From NCBI GenBank assembly GCA_963800135.1, contig CAWCZR010000009.1, positions 248,001 through 312,000 of the forward strand: a stretch of 64,000 nt of DNA, written 5' to 3'. This document shows, one piece after another, positions 35,097 to 44,896 of the stretch; the first letter of the stretch is position 1, and the number at the start of each line of letters is the position of its first letter. The notes beneath the pieces are model-generated. The model had not been told where the DNA came from. It made no database searches and worked only from the letters and a program-made list of their open reading frames with translations. The DNA is from DASPSM01 sp963800135 (lineage in GTDB: Bacteria > Planctomycetota > Planctomycetia > Planctomycetales > Planctomycetaceae). The position numbers and the translations under genes were made by a program.

Positions 35097-38000
35097 TTAC
35101 TTCGCGTACTGGAGGTGAATCGTCGCTTCCGGCACGCGGACTTGGACTTCGCGGCGGGCTGTGTCGACTTCGGCCCAGGGGTGGGTTGTCGAGCTGTTTA
35201 GCTTGGCCAGGAGCAGATCGCGGCCCGTCCGCTTGTCGATGGCGTGCAGGTAGGGCCAGGGGACGTCGTCGTCTCCCTTGTCGATGTGACGATAGGAGAA
35301 GACCAGGGCCGGGGCCACGCGTGATTGATCGAGCTCGAAGACGCCGTCGTCGAGGTGGCGGCTCCAGAGCAGCTTGTCGGACTGACGGTCGAAGGCGCAG
35401 ATGATCCCGTTGACCAGCGGATTCCGCGCGTCGTCGCGCTGGCCGTTGGCGCGAAAGTTTTCCGAATCGGCGAACGGTTTGGAGAAGGCGACGTAGAATC
35501 GCCGTTCGTCGTTCGTCGTGTAAACCTGCAGGCAGTGCTCGACGCCAGGAATGTTTTCGGTGGCGACCCGGTCGCCCGTCGTCGCGCTGATCAGGTGGCA
35601 CGCGCCATCGGGCTCCGCCACCGCGTAACGACGGCCGTCGAGCCGCACGAGATGGCTGGCGGCGGCAAAGAGCTGCGTCCACTTGATTTCGTTGGCCAGC
35701 AGATCCATCCGCGTGACCCGCATGCCGCGGGGGTCGACCGACTGAATGAGGGCGTCGCGTCCTTCGAGCCAGCGCACCTCCGAGCTTTTGGCGGCGAGTT
35801 GGCGTTCGGCGATCCGCTTGCCGTCGAGCGTGCGGAGAAATTCCACCCGCTTGGCCCGCCGGTCCAAGAGCACCACCAGCGATTCGTCTCCCGAGCCCGA
35901 GTCGACCGGAGACGCATCGGTTCTCCGCCACAACAGACGCCCGGTGAGCGGGTCGTACGCCGTCAGGCGTCCGCGATCGAGACAGCAGATGGCGCCGGGC
36001 TGCACGGCCACGATCTTCGCCGCGGGACGCCCGAGGTGATCGATCATGGAGCTGCGGTCCGTGAACAGTCCGGCGATGCCGCGGCCCATCGGCAGCGAAA
36101 TCTCGCTCGCCGCCACTTCCTCGGCCGGCAAGAGGTCGATGTGCCACAACAGCCGCGGGTTGGCCTCGCCGCCGTCGTCGAGCGGGGTGACGCCGTAGAG
36201 ATCGCCGCCGTCCTGCACGATCAAGAGCTGCCCGATTCCCCAGCCGCGATGGATCGTTTGAAAGCCGCGAAACGGGGGCGTGTCGACGGGCAGAGTCAGA
36301 TCCCACGGCGTGGGCCGCGGCTCTCCCTGGAAGCGGAGCGTCTTCCCCTCGCGATCGAGGCCCACGTCCATCCGCTCGAAGAGGCTGCCGGCGGTGCTCT
36401 CCATCGGCAGCGGAAAGAAATTGGGCCCGGCGCCGGTGTTGTTTTCGACCTGAGTCTGGGGCCGTTCGGCCGGCCACGGATCGGCCAGCGACCGATCGAT
36501 CTCGGCCGCCAGGCGGCGATCTTTCCGCACGCGGCGAACCAGGTCGAGCGCGCTCAGCCCGTCGGCAAATCGCACGTCGCCAAAATCGTCGCGCAGGCGG
36601 CGGTAGCAGCCGGCGGCCAGCTTGCGTTCGCCTCGCGAAAAGTAAAGCTCGGCCAACTTGCGAAGGGCTTCGCCGCCGCGGGTGCGGTCCTGGTGCAAGG
36701 CTTCTTCCCAGAGCGTGAGCTGCTCCCTCTGATAGCCGGGATCGGGGCGCAGGGCTTCCTCGATCTTTTGTCGCAGCCGCGGATCCCATTCGGCGAAACC
36801 GAGCCTGTCGGAAACGCGTCGCAGCGTCTCGATATCGCCGCTCGCCAAGGCGGCTTGCAGAGTCTTCAACAGCTGTGCGCGAGCTTCGCGAAACGCGGGC
36901 AGGGAAGATCCGGCGAGCAGGTCCATCAGGTCCGCGCGGAGCTGCCGATCGAAGGCGACCACCCGCACGGGACCGCGATCGACCTCCAGCGTCGGCGGCA
37001 GGTCCGACTTGGCGAGACCCAACAACATCTCGAAGGCGCCGCCTGTTTGTCCCGCGGACTGGCGGGCCAGGGCCAGCGTGCGGAGCGACCGGGCCCATTG
37101 CTGCGAATCGGTATTGCGCTGTACTCGCTCTGTCAGGGCCGCGCACCGACCCGGCGACCGTTCCAGCTCCGCCAGCACCGTCTCCAACAGTTCGTGCCGA
37201 AAGCGGGCGGGCGGCGCCTCGGGCGTCTCTTTTTTCTTGCCCGCTGCGGCCGGCTTTGGCGAAGGCCCGGCGATCAATGCTTCCAGATGGCGCTCGGCAC
37301 TCTCGAAATCTCCGGCTTCGCGTTCGACGAGCGCCAGCCGATTCCGCAGATCGACATTCTCGGGCTGCTCGGCGACTTTCGCCACGAGCGTGCGACGCTG
37401 TGCCTCGAGCGTGGGCAGCACGATGAGCTGCTCGTGCGACTGCGCGACGACCGCCACTCCGGCCCCTTCCGGTGCGGCGACCAGATTACCCAGCGTGTCG
37501 CTCGCCGCGGTGACGACCGACGTGGCGCGGCCATCATGCAGATCGACGTCGACCGCGGCTCCGTTCGTGCACGGGAGATAGTAGTGCCGATCGATCTCGA
37601 GGCCGCGGCCGCTGGGCAGTCCGACCGCAGCGCTCCACAAGGGCTTGCCGGTGGCCGCGTCCCAAGCGTTCACCCGGTATTTGGCGACGGTAATCAGCGA
37701 CGCCGGCGCTCCCGGTCCGCCCGGCTCGACCGGTCCCAGAAACAGGCCGCCGGGAATTGGTCGCGTCCAGATGATTTTGCCCGTTCTTGCTGTCGAGCAC
37801 GTGCACCCGCGGCGAGCGCGGGAAATGAAGTAGCAGCGCGCGCCGTCGCTACGGATCAGCGTTTCCCGCCAGGTCGAAAGCCAGCGTGCTTCGGCGCCGG
37901 CAAAGCCACGCCCCCAGCGCAGAGGCCGACGGGCCGGTTCTTCCACCGGCTCGACGCGATAGGCCCAGCGCACGCTGTGCGTGATCAGGTCGACGGCAAT

Positions 38001-39577
38001 CACCAAGCCGTCGGGCGTCGGGCACAAAAGCAGCCCATCGCTTTCGAGCGGCATGCAGGAGGGCCCCGACCAGGAAACCGAATCGGCCTCGAAACCCGAG
38101 AAGCCGGCCAGGTTTTGCGACCAACGGACTTTTCCGTCGGCCTGCCCGACTGCCAAAAGGTAAGCGGCCTCCTCGGTACGCGCGAGCACATACAAAATGC
38201 CGCAGTGCGCCAACGGCGGACCGAGAAAATCGACGTCTCTCGTGTCGCCGGCCGATTCGGCCCCCGGGACCTCGATGTCCGACAATCGCCAGACCTGTTT
38301 GCCGGTGAGCCAATCGAACGCGACCAGGCTGTTCTTCGGCGGCGTTTCGACGGCAAAACGTCGGCGCCGCGAGAACATGGGAACCGACGGCGCCACATCC
38401 TCGACGACCGTAAAAATCCGCTCGCCATCGCTGGAGATCGCCGTGTGCGGCGCGCCGGCGAAAAACCGGTCGGCCAGCGTCTCTGTCACCAGGGGCATGG
38501 TGACGTCGCGGAAGCCGCCCCCCTCGAACCCGCCGCCGGGAGGCGACACATCGTGCGACCAGAGCGAGCGCCCGGTCGCCAGCTCGTAGGCGGCCAGCTC
38601 GTCGCCCGTGCGCACGACCAAGGTTTCGCCGACGACCAGCGGCACTCCATGAAAAACGGGAGCGATGCCGGAGGCGGCCCGCCGGGCGATCAGTTCGTCG
38701 ATCAGCGCGCCGAGGTGCCGGTCCCGCTCAGCCGCTTGGACCAGAGCGAAAGCGTGGTGGGAGTGTGCGCGTTCCAAGGGGCGAGCGTCTGCGCGTGGCC
38801 TCCGGCGCTGGGCGCCGATTTTGTCACCGCAGACGCGCTCGCAGCCGCGGGGCGCAAGAGTTCGTCCAGCCAGCGGTCGAGCGGATAACGATAGCCCTCG
38901 ACTTCGATCTGGGAGTTGGCGAGGACCGTCCGCCGGCCGTCGATCCAGCGGCGGGCCTGGTCACTTGCTCCCAACCGCATCCACGACAAGACGAGCCGCG
39001 CGGCTGCCGAAGGCTGGTCGGCGGCGTCGGGCAGGTCGACCAGTTGCCGGCTGGCAGCGGCCGCCTCCATGAACAGTCCGCGATCGAAAAAGATGCCGGC
39101 GGCGACCGCCAGCGCTCGCCGTCCGGCGGCCGTGTGGCGATACGTCGTGAAAACCCGCAGGACGTCTTCGACCTTGCCCGCGGTTTGCGCCCGTTGCAGG
39201 TCGTCGCTCGCCTCCTTGCCGAACTCTTTTTCGTAAGCGGCGAGGGCGGCGGCAGGAAAGGTGCCGATCAGCCGATTGGCGGCAATTTTCGCGTCGACAT
39301 AGCGTCCGTCGAGAAACGCCAGCTTGTTCTGCGAGTCGCCCAGGATCGGTTGCAACAGGCGCATCGCGTCAGTGAAGAGCCCGCGGCCGATGAGCGATTG
39401 AGCCTCCGCGAAGGGCTGCTGAAGATCGCGATCGATTGCGACGGGAGATGACGGCGGTGCGCCCCAAGCCCGGCAAGCAGCGAGCCACAGGCCGACCGTC
39501 GCCACGGTGAGAGCCACGCGAGAAAACTGCCGGAGCCTTGTGCCACGCGACAACCAACATCGATTGCATCGTGCCAT
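35097..39577 (-). CDS. PQQ-type beta-propeller repeat protein, frameshifted
   Basis: Very large exported protein (about 1,490 residues if repaired). Signal peptide MARCNRCWLSRG...LWLAACRAWG, then a TPR-like helical stretch (39400-38800). After a frame change at about 38700-38760 (one base short) comes a PQQ-like propeller (LVAFDWLTGKQVWRLSD, YRVNAWDAATGKPLWSAA, YDPLTGRLLWRRTD, AFDRQSDKLLWSRH). Inside this half, at about 37783-37820, two further compensating shifts replace VHVLDSKNG with CTCSTARTG, visible because the adjacent frame holds the expected residues. Such proteins sit in the periplasm and may bind PQQ or simply build propellers. No catalytic partner is nearby. The gene runs convergent with the small membrane protein genes. 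Confidence 0.8.
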
Positions 39578-39766
39578 TGCCGCTCCGCGCGATCTCCGGC
39601 CACCGCTACCGGGGGCCAGTCACCGTGCGGGGCCAGCCGGTTGTCTGGCGATTTTCGCAAAAGGCAAAGCCCGCCACAACAGGCGGCCGGCCCAAACAGC
39701 CACGGATGCCCGTCGAAAGCAGGCTCGTCTTCAGGTTGCGAGGCCGGGCGGCGGCGGGACGTGCGT

Positions 39767-41110
39767 CTAGACTGTCCACCCCGGCCGATACTCGCGGTGG
39801 ATCATCGGGGCGGCTTCCGGGGCGTTCTTGGCGACCTGATTCTCGGCGTCCCACTCGATCTTCTTGCCGAGCCGCACCGCCAGCACGCCGACGAGCATCG
39901 ACTCGGTGAGGCGGGAGGCGTAGTCGAAGTTCGAGAAGGTCGTTCCCAAGCCTTTGCACGCGGCAATCCACTCCAAGTAGGGAGCGTATTCGCTGCGCGG
40001 ATTGCGCGGCAGGTAGGGTTTGGGACCTTGGTAGCCCTCGAATTTCTTTTCGGGAAGCAGTCGATAGACGATGCTGTAGTCGTCGACCGTGAAGATCGTT
40101 CCTTCGCTGCCGATCCAGAGCGTTCCGCCCGGGGGCAGCACGTTGCCTTGGGCGAGTTCCGCGGGCGGTTTTTTGCCGCCGTCGTACCAGGTGAGCGAGA
40201 TCGGTGGCAGCGTCACGCCGCGCGAAGCCGACGCCCGCTCCGGGAATTGGAACTTGATGATCTGCCAGGCCGGCGCCGATTCGTTCGTGGCGCCGTGCGA
40301 CTGAGCCTCCACGCTGACGGGCGAAGTCAGCTCGAGCGCCCAATAGGCCGAATCGACGATGTGGCAGGCCATGTCGCCCAAGGCGCCGGAGCCAAAGTCC
40401 CACCAGGCCCGCCAATCGTGCGGGCAGTAGATGCGGTGATACGCACGTTTGGGGGCTGGGCCGAGCCACAAATCCCAATCGAGGCCGGCGGGAACGGGGG
40501 GCCGCTCGCTCGGAACGGCGACGGGCTGTTTCCACCAATGGCCGTTGGGCCGATCGGTCCAGCAGTGCACCTCGCGGACGTCGCCGATCGCGCCGGAGCG
40601 AAAAACCTCGACGATCCGCCGCGCTCCCTCGAAGGCGTGCCCCTGGTTGCCCATCTGGGTGACGACCTTCATCTCATGGGCCACCTCGCGCATGCGGCGG
40701 GCCTCGTAAATCGAGTGGGTCAGCGGTTTCTGGCAATAGACGTGCTTGCCCAGCTTCATCGCCATCACGCTGGCCGGCGCGTGATGATGGTCGGGCGTGG
40801 AGACAAGGACGGCGTCGACGTCCTTGCGCTCCTCGAGCATCTTGCGGTAGTCCTTGTATTTCTGCACGGCCGGAAAGCGCTTGTAGGTTTCGGCCGCCCG
40901 TCCGTCGTCGCAATCGCACAAGGCGACGATGTTTTCGTGAGAGCAGCCGCGAATGTCGACGCGTCCCTTGCCGCCGCAACCAATGGCCGCGATGTTGAGT
41001 TTTTCGTTGGGCGACTTGCTCGCCAGGGCGGGACGGCCGGAGACCCAGAGTGCCGCACCGAGCGCCGTGCTGCGGGTCAAGAAATCGCGTCGCGTTGATT
41101 TTCCGCTCAT
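39767..41110 (-). CDS. Gfo/Idh/MocA-family oxidoreductase, Tat-exported
   Basis: 447 residues. The N-terminus STRRDFLTRSTALGAALWVS is a twin-arginine signal. It is followed by the NAD(P) fold (NIAAIGCGGKGRVDIRG) and the family's second domain with EKPLTHS-like CQKPLTHSIYEA and the catalytic region WWDFGSGALGDMACHIVDSAYWALEL. These enzymes oxidise or reduce sugars or inositol derivatives with NAD(P). Tat export of a folded, cofactor-loaded form is common in planctomycetes. The substrate cannot be named. Confidence 0.9.
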   Translation of the reverse strand: MSGKSTRRDFLTRSTALGAALWVSGRPALASKSPNEKLNIAAIGCGGKGRVDIRGCSHENIVALCDCDDGRAAETYKRFPAVQKYKDYRKMLEERKDVDAVLVSTPDHHHAPASVMAMKLGKHVYCQKPLTHSIYEARRMREVAHEMKVVTQMGNQGHAFEGARRIVEVFRSGAIGDVREVHCWTDRPNGHWWKQPVAVPSERPPVPAGLDWDLWLGPAPKRAYHRIYCPHDWRAWWDFGSGALGDMACHIVDSAYWALELTSPVSVEAQSHGATNESAPAWQIIKFQFPERASASRGVTLPPISLTWYDGGKKPPAELAQGNVLPPGGTLWIGSEGTIFTVDDYSIVYRLLPEKKFEGYQGPKPYLPRNPRSEYAPYLEWIAACKGLGTTFSNFDYASRLTESMLVGVLAVRLGKKIEWDAENQVAKNAPEAAPMIHREYRPGWTV

Positions 41111-41269
41111 GAGAATGGCTGCTCTACGGCTGCAAGGAGGGATGAGGGGGAAAGAGCGTTTGCACTTTGCCGACTCCAGCAGTATACGAGCGGTGACGGC
41201 GCGGGCGAAACGCTCAGCGCTGGGAAACTGTGCCGGGCGGTGAACGGACCGCCGCGATCGGCCGGATTC

Positions 41270-42046
41270 CTAGGCGGCCGACGCATCGCGGACAGGAGCC
41301 GTCAATGACGGCATGACGGCGATCCGCAGGTCGATGATCGCGTGAATCACGATCGGCAGCCAAAGCGTGCCGCTGGCGAAATAGAGGCCGCAAAAGACGA
41401 GTCCCAACGCGCCTGTGACGACGATCCCCAACACGCCCTGGTAGATGTGGGCCAGCCCGAAGACGACGGCCGCGACGATCACCAGAGTCAGTCCGCCCAA
41501 ACCGATCTGATGGAGCACGTCGAGCAGCCACGCGCGAAAGACCACTTCCTCACACAGGCCCGCACTCAGGGCGACGAGCACGAAGATCAGTCGCTCACGC
41601 AGCGTCGTCGGAATGAGGGCGCCGAAGTCCGGCAGCAAACGCGTCAAGGGCGACTGCGAGGCGGGTGCCGACGGTCCCTTGCGACGAGCCCGCCATAGCA
41701 GGGCCAGGACGACCGCGGTGCCCGCCAGTGCCCCCACGACCAGCCCTCTGATTGCTTCGACATCGACGTGCTGCCAGGCTGAGGCGCACCAACGCCCAAA
41801 GGCCGTCTCGTCGAGCTGCAGGTGCGCGGGATCGAATCGTGCGGGATCGAATCCGAGAGCCGCAAAGGCGAGTGCCGCGCTCACGCACTCGAAGATCAAA
41901 ATTTCGACGTAGAAGCGCGAGCGGGCCGTGCGGTCGCCCTGCGCGACGGCCGCCTTCAACCGCTGATATTTGCTCCGTCCGCGGGCCGACTCGTAGCCGA
42001 CATAGATCGCCAGGATGACCGCACAGATGGTGGAGAAAATGAACAA
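41270..42046 (-). CDS. CPBP-family intramembrane protease
   Basis: 258 residues with about six hydrophobic segments. The CAAX-protease signature is intact: EEVVFRAWLLD (paired Glu and Arg), FGLAHIYQG (His) and IVIHAIIDLRI (His, Asp). Members cleave or scavenge membrane-bound substrates such as prenylated or peptide-signal proteins. The start is a TTG (42044-42046), since no nearby ATG exists before FIFSTICAVILAIY; this is less certain. Confidence 0.85.
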   Translation of the reverse strand: MFIFSTICAVILAIYVGYESARGRSKYQRLKAAVAQGDRTARSRFYVEILIFECVSAALAFAALGFDPARFDPAHLQLDETAFGRWCASAWQHVDVEAIRGLVVGALAGTAVVLALLWRARRKGPSAPASQSPLTRLLPDFGALIPTTLRERLIFVLVALSAGLCEEVVFRAWLLDVLHQIGLGGLTLVIVAAVVFGLAHIYQGVLGIVVTGALGLVFCGLYFASGTLWLPIVIHAIIDLRIAVMPSLTAPVRDASAA

Positions 42047-42346
42047 TTCAGCACGCTTGCCGAGAGGTTTCTCGAATTTGCGATTGCTTTTGCTCTGGCT
42101 AACGCAGGGTCGGGCGTTTCAGTTCACGCGTCCTCTCGAGAACGCCCATCCCGCGGATCGCGCTGGCTCGTGTTGTGAAAAACCGAGTCGACGGAACTTC
42201 TAGTCGCACCGACTGTTACGGCGAAGCAATCTTCCCGTAGTCGATCTCAAAAACGCCTGTTATAGTTCCGCGGCTATTTTCTCGCTGTTCCGCTGCTGTT
42301 TCTTGCTTTCCCGCACCTGCCGCGAGCCGTTCAAGGAAGAACGTCC
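42047..42346. promoter_or_regulatory. Divergent intergenic region before the L,D-transpeptidase gene
   Basis: About 300 bp between divergently read genes. TATAGT at 42261-42266, about 80 bp before the transpeptidase ATG, is a possible -10 box; no -35 was convincing. No gene was supported. Confidence 0.35.
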
Positions 42347-43687
42347 ATGCGACAACAGTATAAACGTCAGTCATTCGCGACTTGGGCCTTCTGGCTGACG
42401 CTGCTGGTCGGAGGAACGCTGTACGGCGCTTCGCATTTCGATTGGTTCGACATTGCCTGGCCCCGCCTAACGTCGGCCCACGGGCCAGCGGTCGCTCAAG
42501 CGACGACGCCCGCCGATCCCTCCGCGCACCCGCTGCCGCCGAACGGCCAGATCGAAGTCACGAATTCCGTGGGGCAACAATCGGAGCCGCCTCCGGAGGT
42601 GGAGGATGCCCCGCCGCCCACGAAGCATGAATCGATGAAGTCGGCCAAGGCACGGCTCATGGTGCAGCGAGCCGAGGACACGGCCCCGAAGCTCCGGTCC
42701 AATCCGACGACGCCGTCGTCGGTCGAGCCGGCCAGCATCGACGACGTCGACATGACTCGCCCGAAATTCAGCGCGCCGTCCGACCCATCGTCCGCGCCGC
42801 CGCCGCAGAAGCCGACGTTGCAGGCTCAATCGGAGCCCACACCCGAGTCGGCCGCAGAGCCTCCAGTGCGGCACGCGTCGGCGCCGTCGATGCCGTCGGA
42901 CGTGGCCCCGGCCTCGCACACAGTCGAAGAGTCGGCGCAGCCGGCCGCCCCCAACTCGATCGTTCCAGCCCCGACCGCTCCGGCCGTCGATCCCGAGCTG
43001 GCCAGTCGTCTCAAGACGATCGACGGCTTTCTCGAAGCCGACGACATTTTGCGCGCCCACCGCGAACTCTCGACGATCTATTGGAGCAAGCCCGGCTGGC
43101 GGAGCGCCATTCAACAGCGGATCGAGAAGACGGCCAACGCGATCTACTTTGACCCGCGGCTGCACTTTGTCGAGCCTTACATCGTCAGTCCGAACGATCA
43201 GTTCGTACAGCTCGCCAAGCGGTACAACCTTCCCTGGCAATATCTGGCCAAGCTCAACCGCATCGACGACCCGAAGAAACTGCGTCCGGGCCGCAAGCTC
43301 AAGGTGATTCAGGGCCCGTTCTCCGCGATTGTTGAAGCAGGCAGCTTCCTGATGACCATTCACGCCTACGGATATTTCGTGCGGGCCTATCCGATCGGCA
43401 TCGGCAAGGACAGCAGCACCCCCTTGGGGAAACTCGCCGTGCTCAACAAGGTGGTGAAGCCGCAGTACACCGACCCGCACGGCCACGTGATCGATCCGGA
43501 CGATCCGCAGAATCCGCTCGGCCCGCGGTGGCTCGACTTGGGGAATAGCTACGGGATTCATGGCACGATCGATCCCGGCTCGATCGGCAAAGCCGAGTCG
43601 CGCGGCTGCATCCGCATGCGCAACGAAGACGTGACCGAAGTCTTCGACATGCTGGGCGTCGGCTCGGAAGTCACCATTCGACCGTAG
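42347..43687 (+). CDS. L,D-transpeptidase with LysM domain
   Basis: 446 residues, with an N-terminal membrane anchor (about 10-28), a Pro/Ala/Ser-rich linker, a LysM domain (YIVSPNDQFVQLAKRYNLPW...RPGRKLKVI) and a YkuD catalytic domain. The latter shows the motif HGTIDPGSIG...SRGCIRM with the active Cys and His. It makes 3-3 cross-links in, or attaches proteins to, peptidoglycan, with the LysM holding it to the wall. The ATG follows AAGGAAGA. Presence of such an enzyme supports a peptidoglycan wall in this planctomycete. Confidence 0.92.
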   Translation: MRQQYKRQSFATWAFWLTLLVGGTLYGASHFDWFDIAWPRLTSAHGPAVAQATTPADPSAHPLPPNGQIEVTNSVGQQSEPPPEVEDAPPPTKHESMKSAKARLMVQRAEDTAPKLRSNPTTPSSVEPASIDDVDMTRPKFSAPSDPSSAPPPQKPTLQAQSEPTPESAAEPPVRHASAPSMPSDVAPASHTVEESAQPAAPNSIVPAPTAPAVDPELASRLKTIDGFLEADDILRAHRELSTIYWSKPGWRSAIQQRIEKTANAIYFDPRLHFVEPYIVSPNDQFVQLAKRYNLPWQYLAKLNRIDDPKKLRPGRKLKVIQGPFSAIVEAGSFLMTIHAYGYFVRAYPIGIGKDSSTPLGKLAVLNKVVKPQYTDPHGHVIDPDDPQNPLGPRWLDLGNSYGIHGTIDPGSIGKAESRGCIRMRNEDVTEVFDMLGVGSEVTIRP

Positions 43688-43719
43688 CGGTTTCTTCCGG
43701 CGCAGCACCCCACTACTCT

Positions 43720-43805
43720 CGGGTGGCTGGGGTCGGCGTCCGCGCCGCCCCCAGCGCTTAGGAAATGAACTGGGGGCTCGCCTCCGGCTCGACCCCAGCC
43801 ACCCG
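43720..43805. repeat. Large palindromic element
   Basis: A perfect 16-bp inverted repeat (43720-43735 with 43790-43805, sequence CGGGTGGCTGGGGTCG and its complement) encloses a second 7-bp stem (CCCCCAG at 43748-43754, CTGGGGG at 43770-43776). It lies 30 bp after the L,D-transpeptidase stop, where it may end transcription on either strand or be a dispersed REP-like unit. Confidence 0.75.
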
Positions 43806-43903
43806 GATCTTTAGTGGCAGCGATGCGCTCGATCCGCCACGCGGGTCGCTGTCCCGATCGCTCCAGGCGCGCTAAGATGGCCGCCACCGACGGGGACACG
43901 ACG

Positions 43904-44079
43904 ATGAACGACCGCGCGCGCCTGATCGAGCTCTTCCGCCAGCATGCGCTCAAGTTCGGCGACTTACTTTGGCCTCCGGCGTTTGCGATCGCCTGCAGGG
44001 AGGGGCCGAGGCCTTTGCCGCTCGCGACGTCCCCTTTCACAGCCTGCTGACGATTCGCGACTTGGGCATCACTGCATAG
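43904..44079 (+). pseudogene. pyrE: pyrE remnant with large internal deletion
   Basis: The start MNDRARLIELFRQHALKFGD matches the N-terminus of orotate phosphoribosyltransferase. One missing T then shifts the frame to give TLASG followed directly by VCDRLQGGAEAFAARDVPFHSLLTIRDLGITA, which resembles the protein's C-terminus. Around 130 central residues, including the PRPP loop and catalytic Lys, are absent. The fragment cannot be a working enzyme. It would otherwise transfer ribose-phosphate to orotate in pyrimidine synthesis. A full copy is presumably elsewhere. Confidence 0.65.
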
Positions 44080-44103
44080 CGCGGGCTGGTCCGTCCGCGG
44101 AAT

Positions 44104-44760
44104 TTAGAGCGGCGGCACGCGGAGCATCAGGAATCCGTCGCAGATGACGAACGCGCCCAGGATGAAGATCCACCCGATTCCCAGCAGGTGCCAGACCCAG
44201 CTGCAGCCCAACACGCCGAACGAGTATTCGTGGTCGTAGCGGTCGTTCAGTGCTCGCAGCGTGACCCACGTCAGGATCAAGAGGGCAACCACGACGTGCA
44301 AGGCGTGCATCGCCGCGGCCGCAATGACTAAAGCGGTCGCCCCCAATTGGGCCTCGCCCGCGTTCTGAATGGCGCGGAGGTTCTGGACGACGCACCACAT
44401 GCCAAAGACCTGAACGCCGACGAACGCCGTCCCGTAAGCCACCGCCCACAACATGTCCCTGCGGAACTTTCGCTGCCGTTCGCGACGCACGGCCGCCAGC
44501 GCCCGCAACTGCACCGCGCTGCAAAGAACCAAGAACACAGTGCTGAAGGCGAAGGCCAGCGGGATGATGAATTGACCGGGGGCATGCGGCGGCCCGACCA
44601 GCCGCGACAACACCCACGCAATCAGTCCCGCGGCGAGAAAGAGACTGGCCGACAGCCCGAAGAACCGCAGCGCAAACTTGCTCTGGGGAAGCGAACGGCC
44701 GAGCTGGGCGACCGGCGGCTCTGCCGAACGGTTCACATCTCGCTCGCCTCGCTGCGGCAT
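44104..44760 (-). CDS. Cytochrome c oxidase subunit III-like protein
   Basis: 218 residues and five hydrophobic segments. Motifs such as AAMHALHVVVALLIL and SWVWHLLGIGWIFILGAF fit the subunit III family of haem-copper oxidases. Subunit III stabilises the catalytic core in the membrane but has no redox metals. Subunits I and II are not in the window, so this may be an isolated paralogue. The start ATG at 44760 is assumed. Confidence 0.8.
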   Translation of the reverse strand: MPQRGERDVNRSAEPPVAQLGRSLPQSKFALRFFGLSASLFLAAGLIAWVLSRLVGPPHAPGQFIIPLAFAFSTVFLVLCSAVQLRALAAVRRERQRKFRRDMLWAVAYGTAFVGVQVFGMWCVVQNLRAIQNAGEAQLGATALVIAAAAMHALHVVVALLILTWVTLRALNDRYDHEYSFGVLGCSWVWHLLGIGWIFILGAFVICDGFLMLRVPPL

Positions 44761-44896
44761 GACGCTCCTGGCGCCGGGCGCACCATACCGCGCCGCTTCG
44801 GCGTTTCTAAAATCATTCTAGCGTCCCGGCGGCCGGTGCAAGAGGTTTTTCGTTCAGGGCCGGGCGGATGCGACGAACGGGGGTGATCCCAGGCCG

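Noticed and set aside
35325..38888. Plus-strand frame of 1,187 codons opposite the PQQ protein
   Set aside because: The residues show no fold signal and the minus strand carries propeller repeats and a signal peptide.
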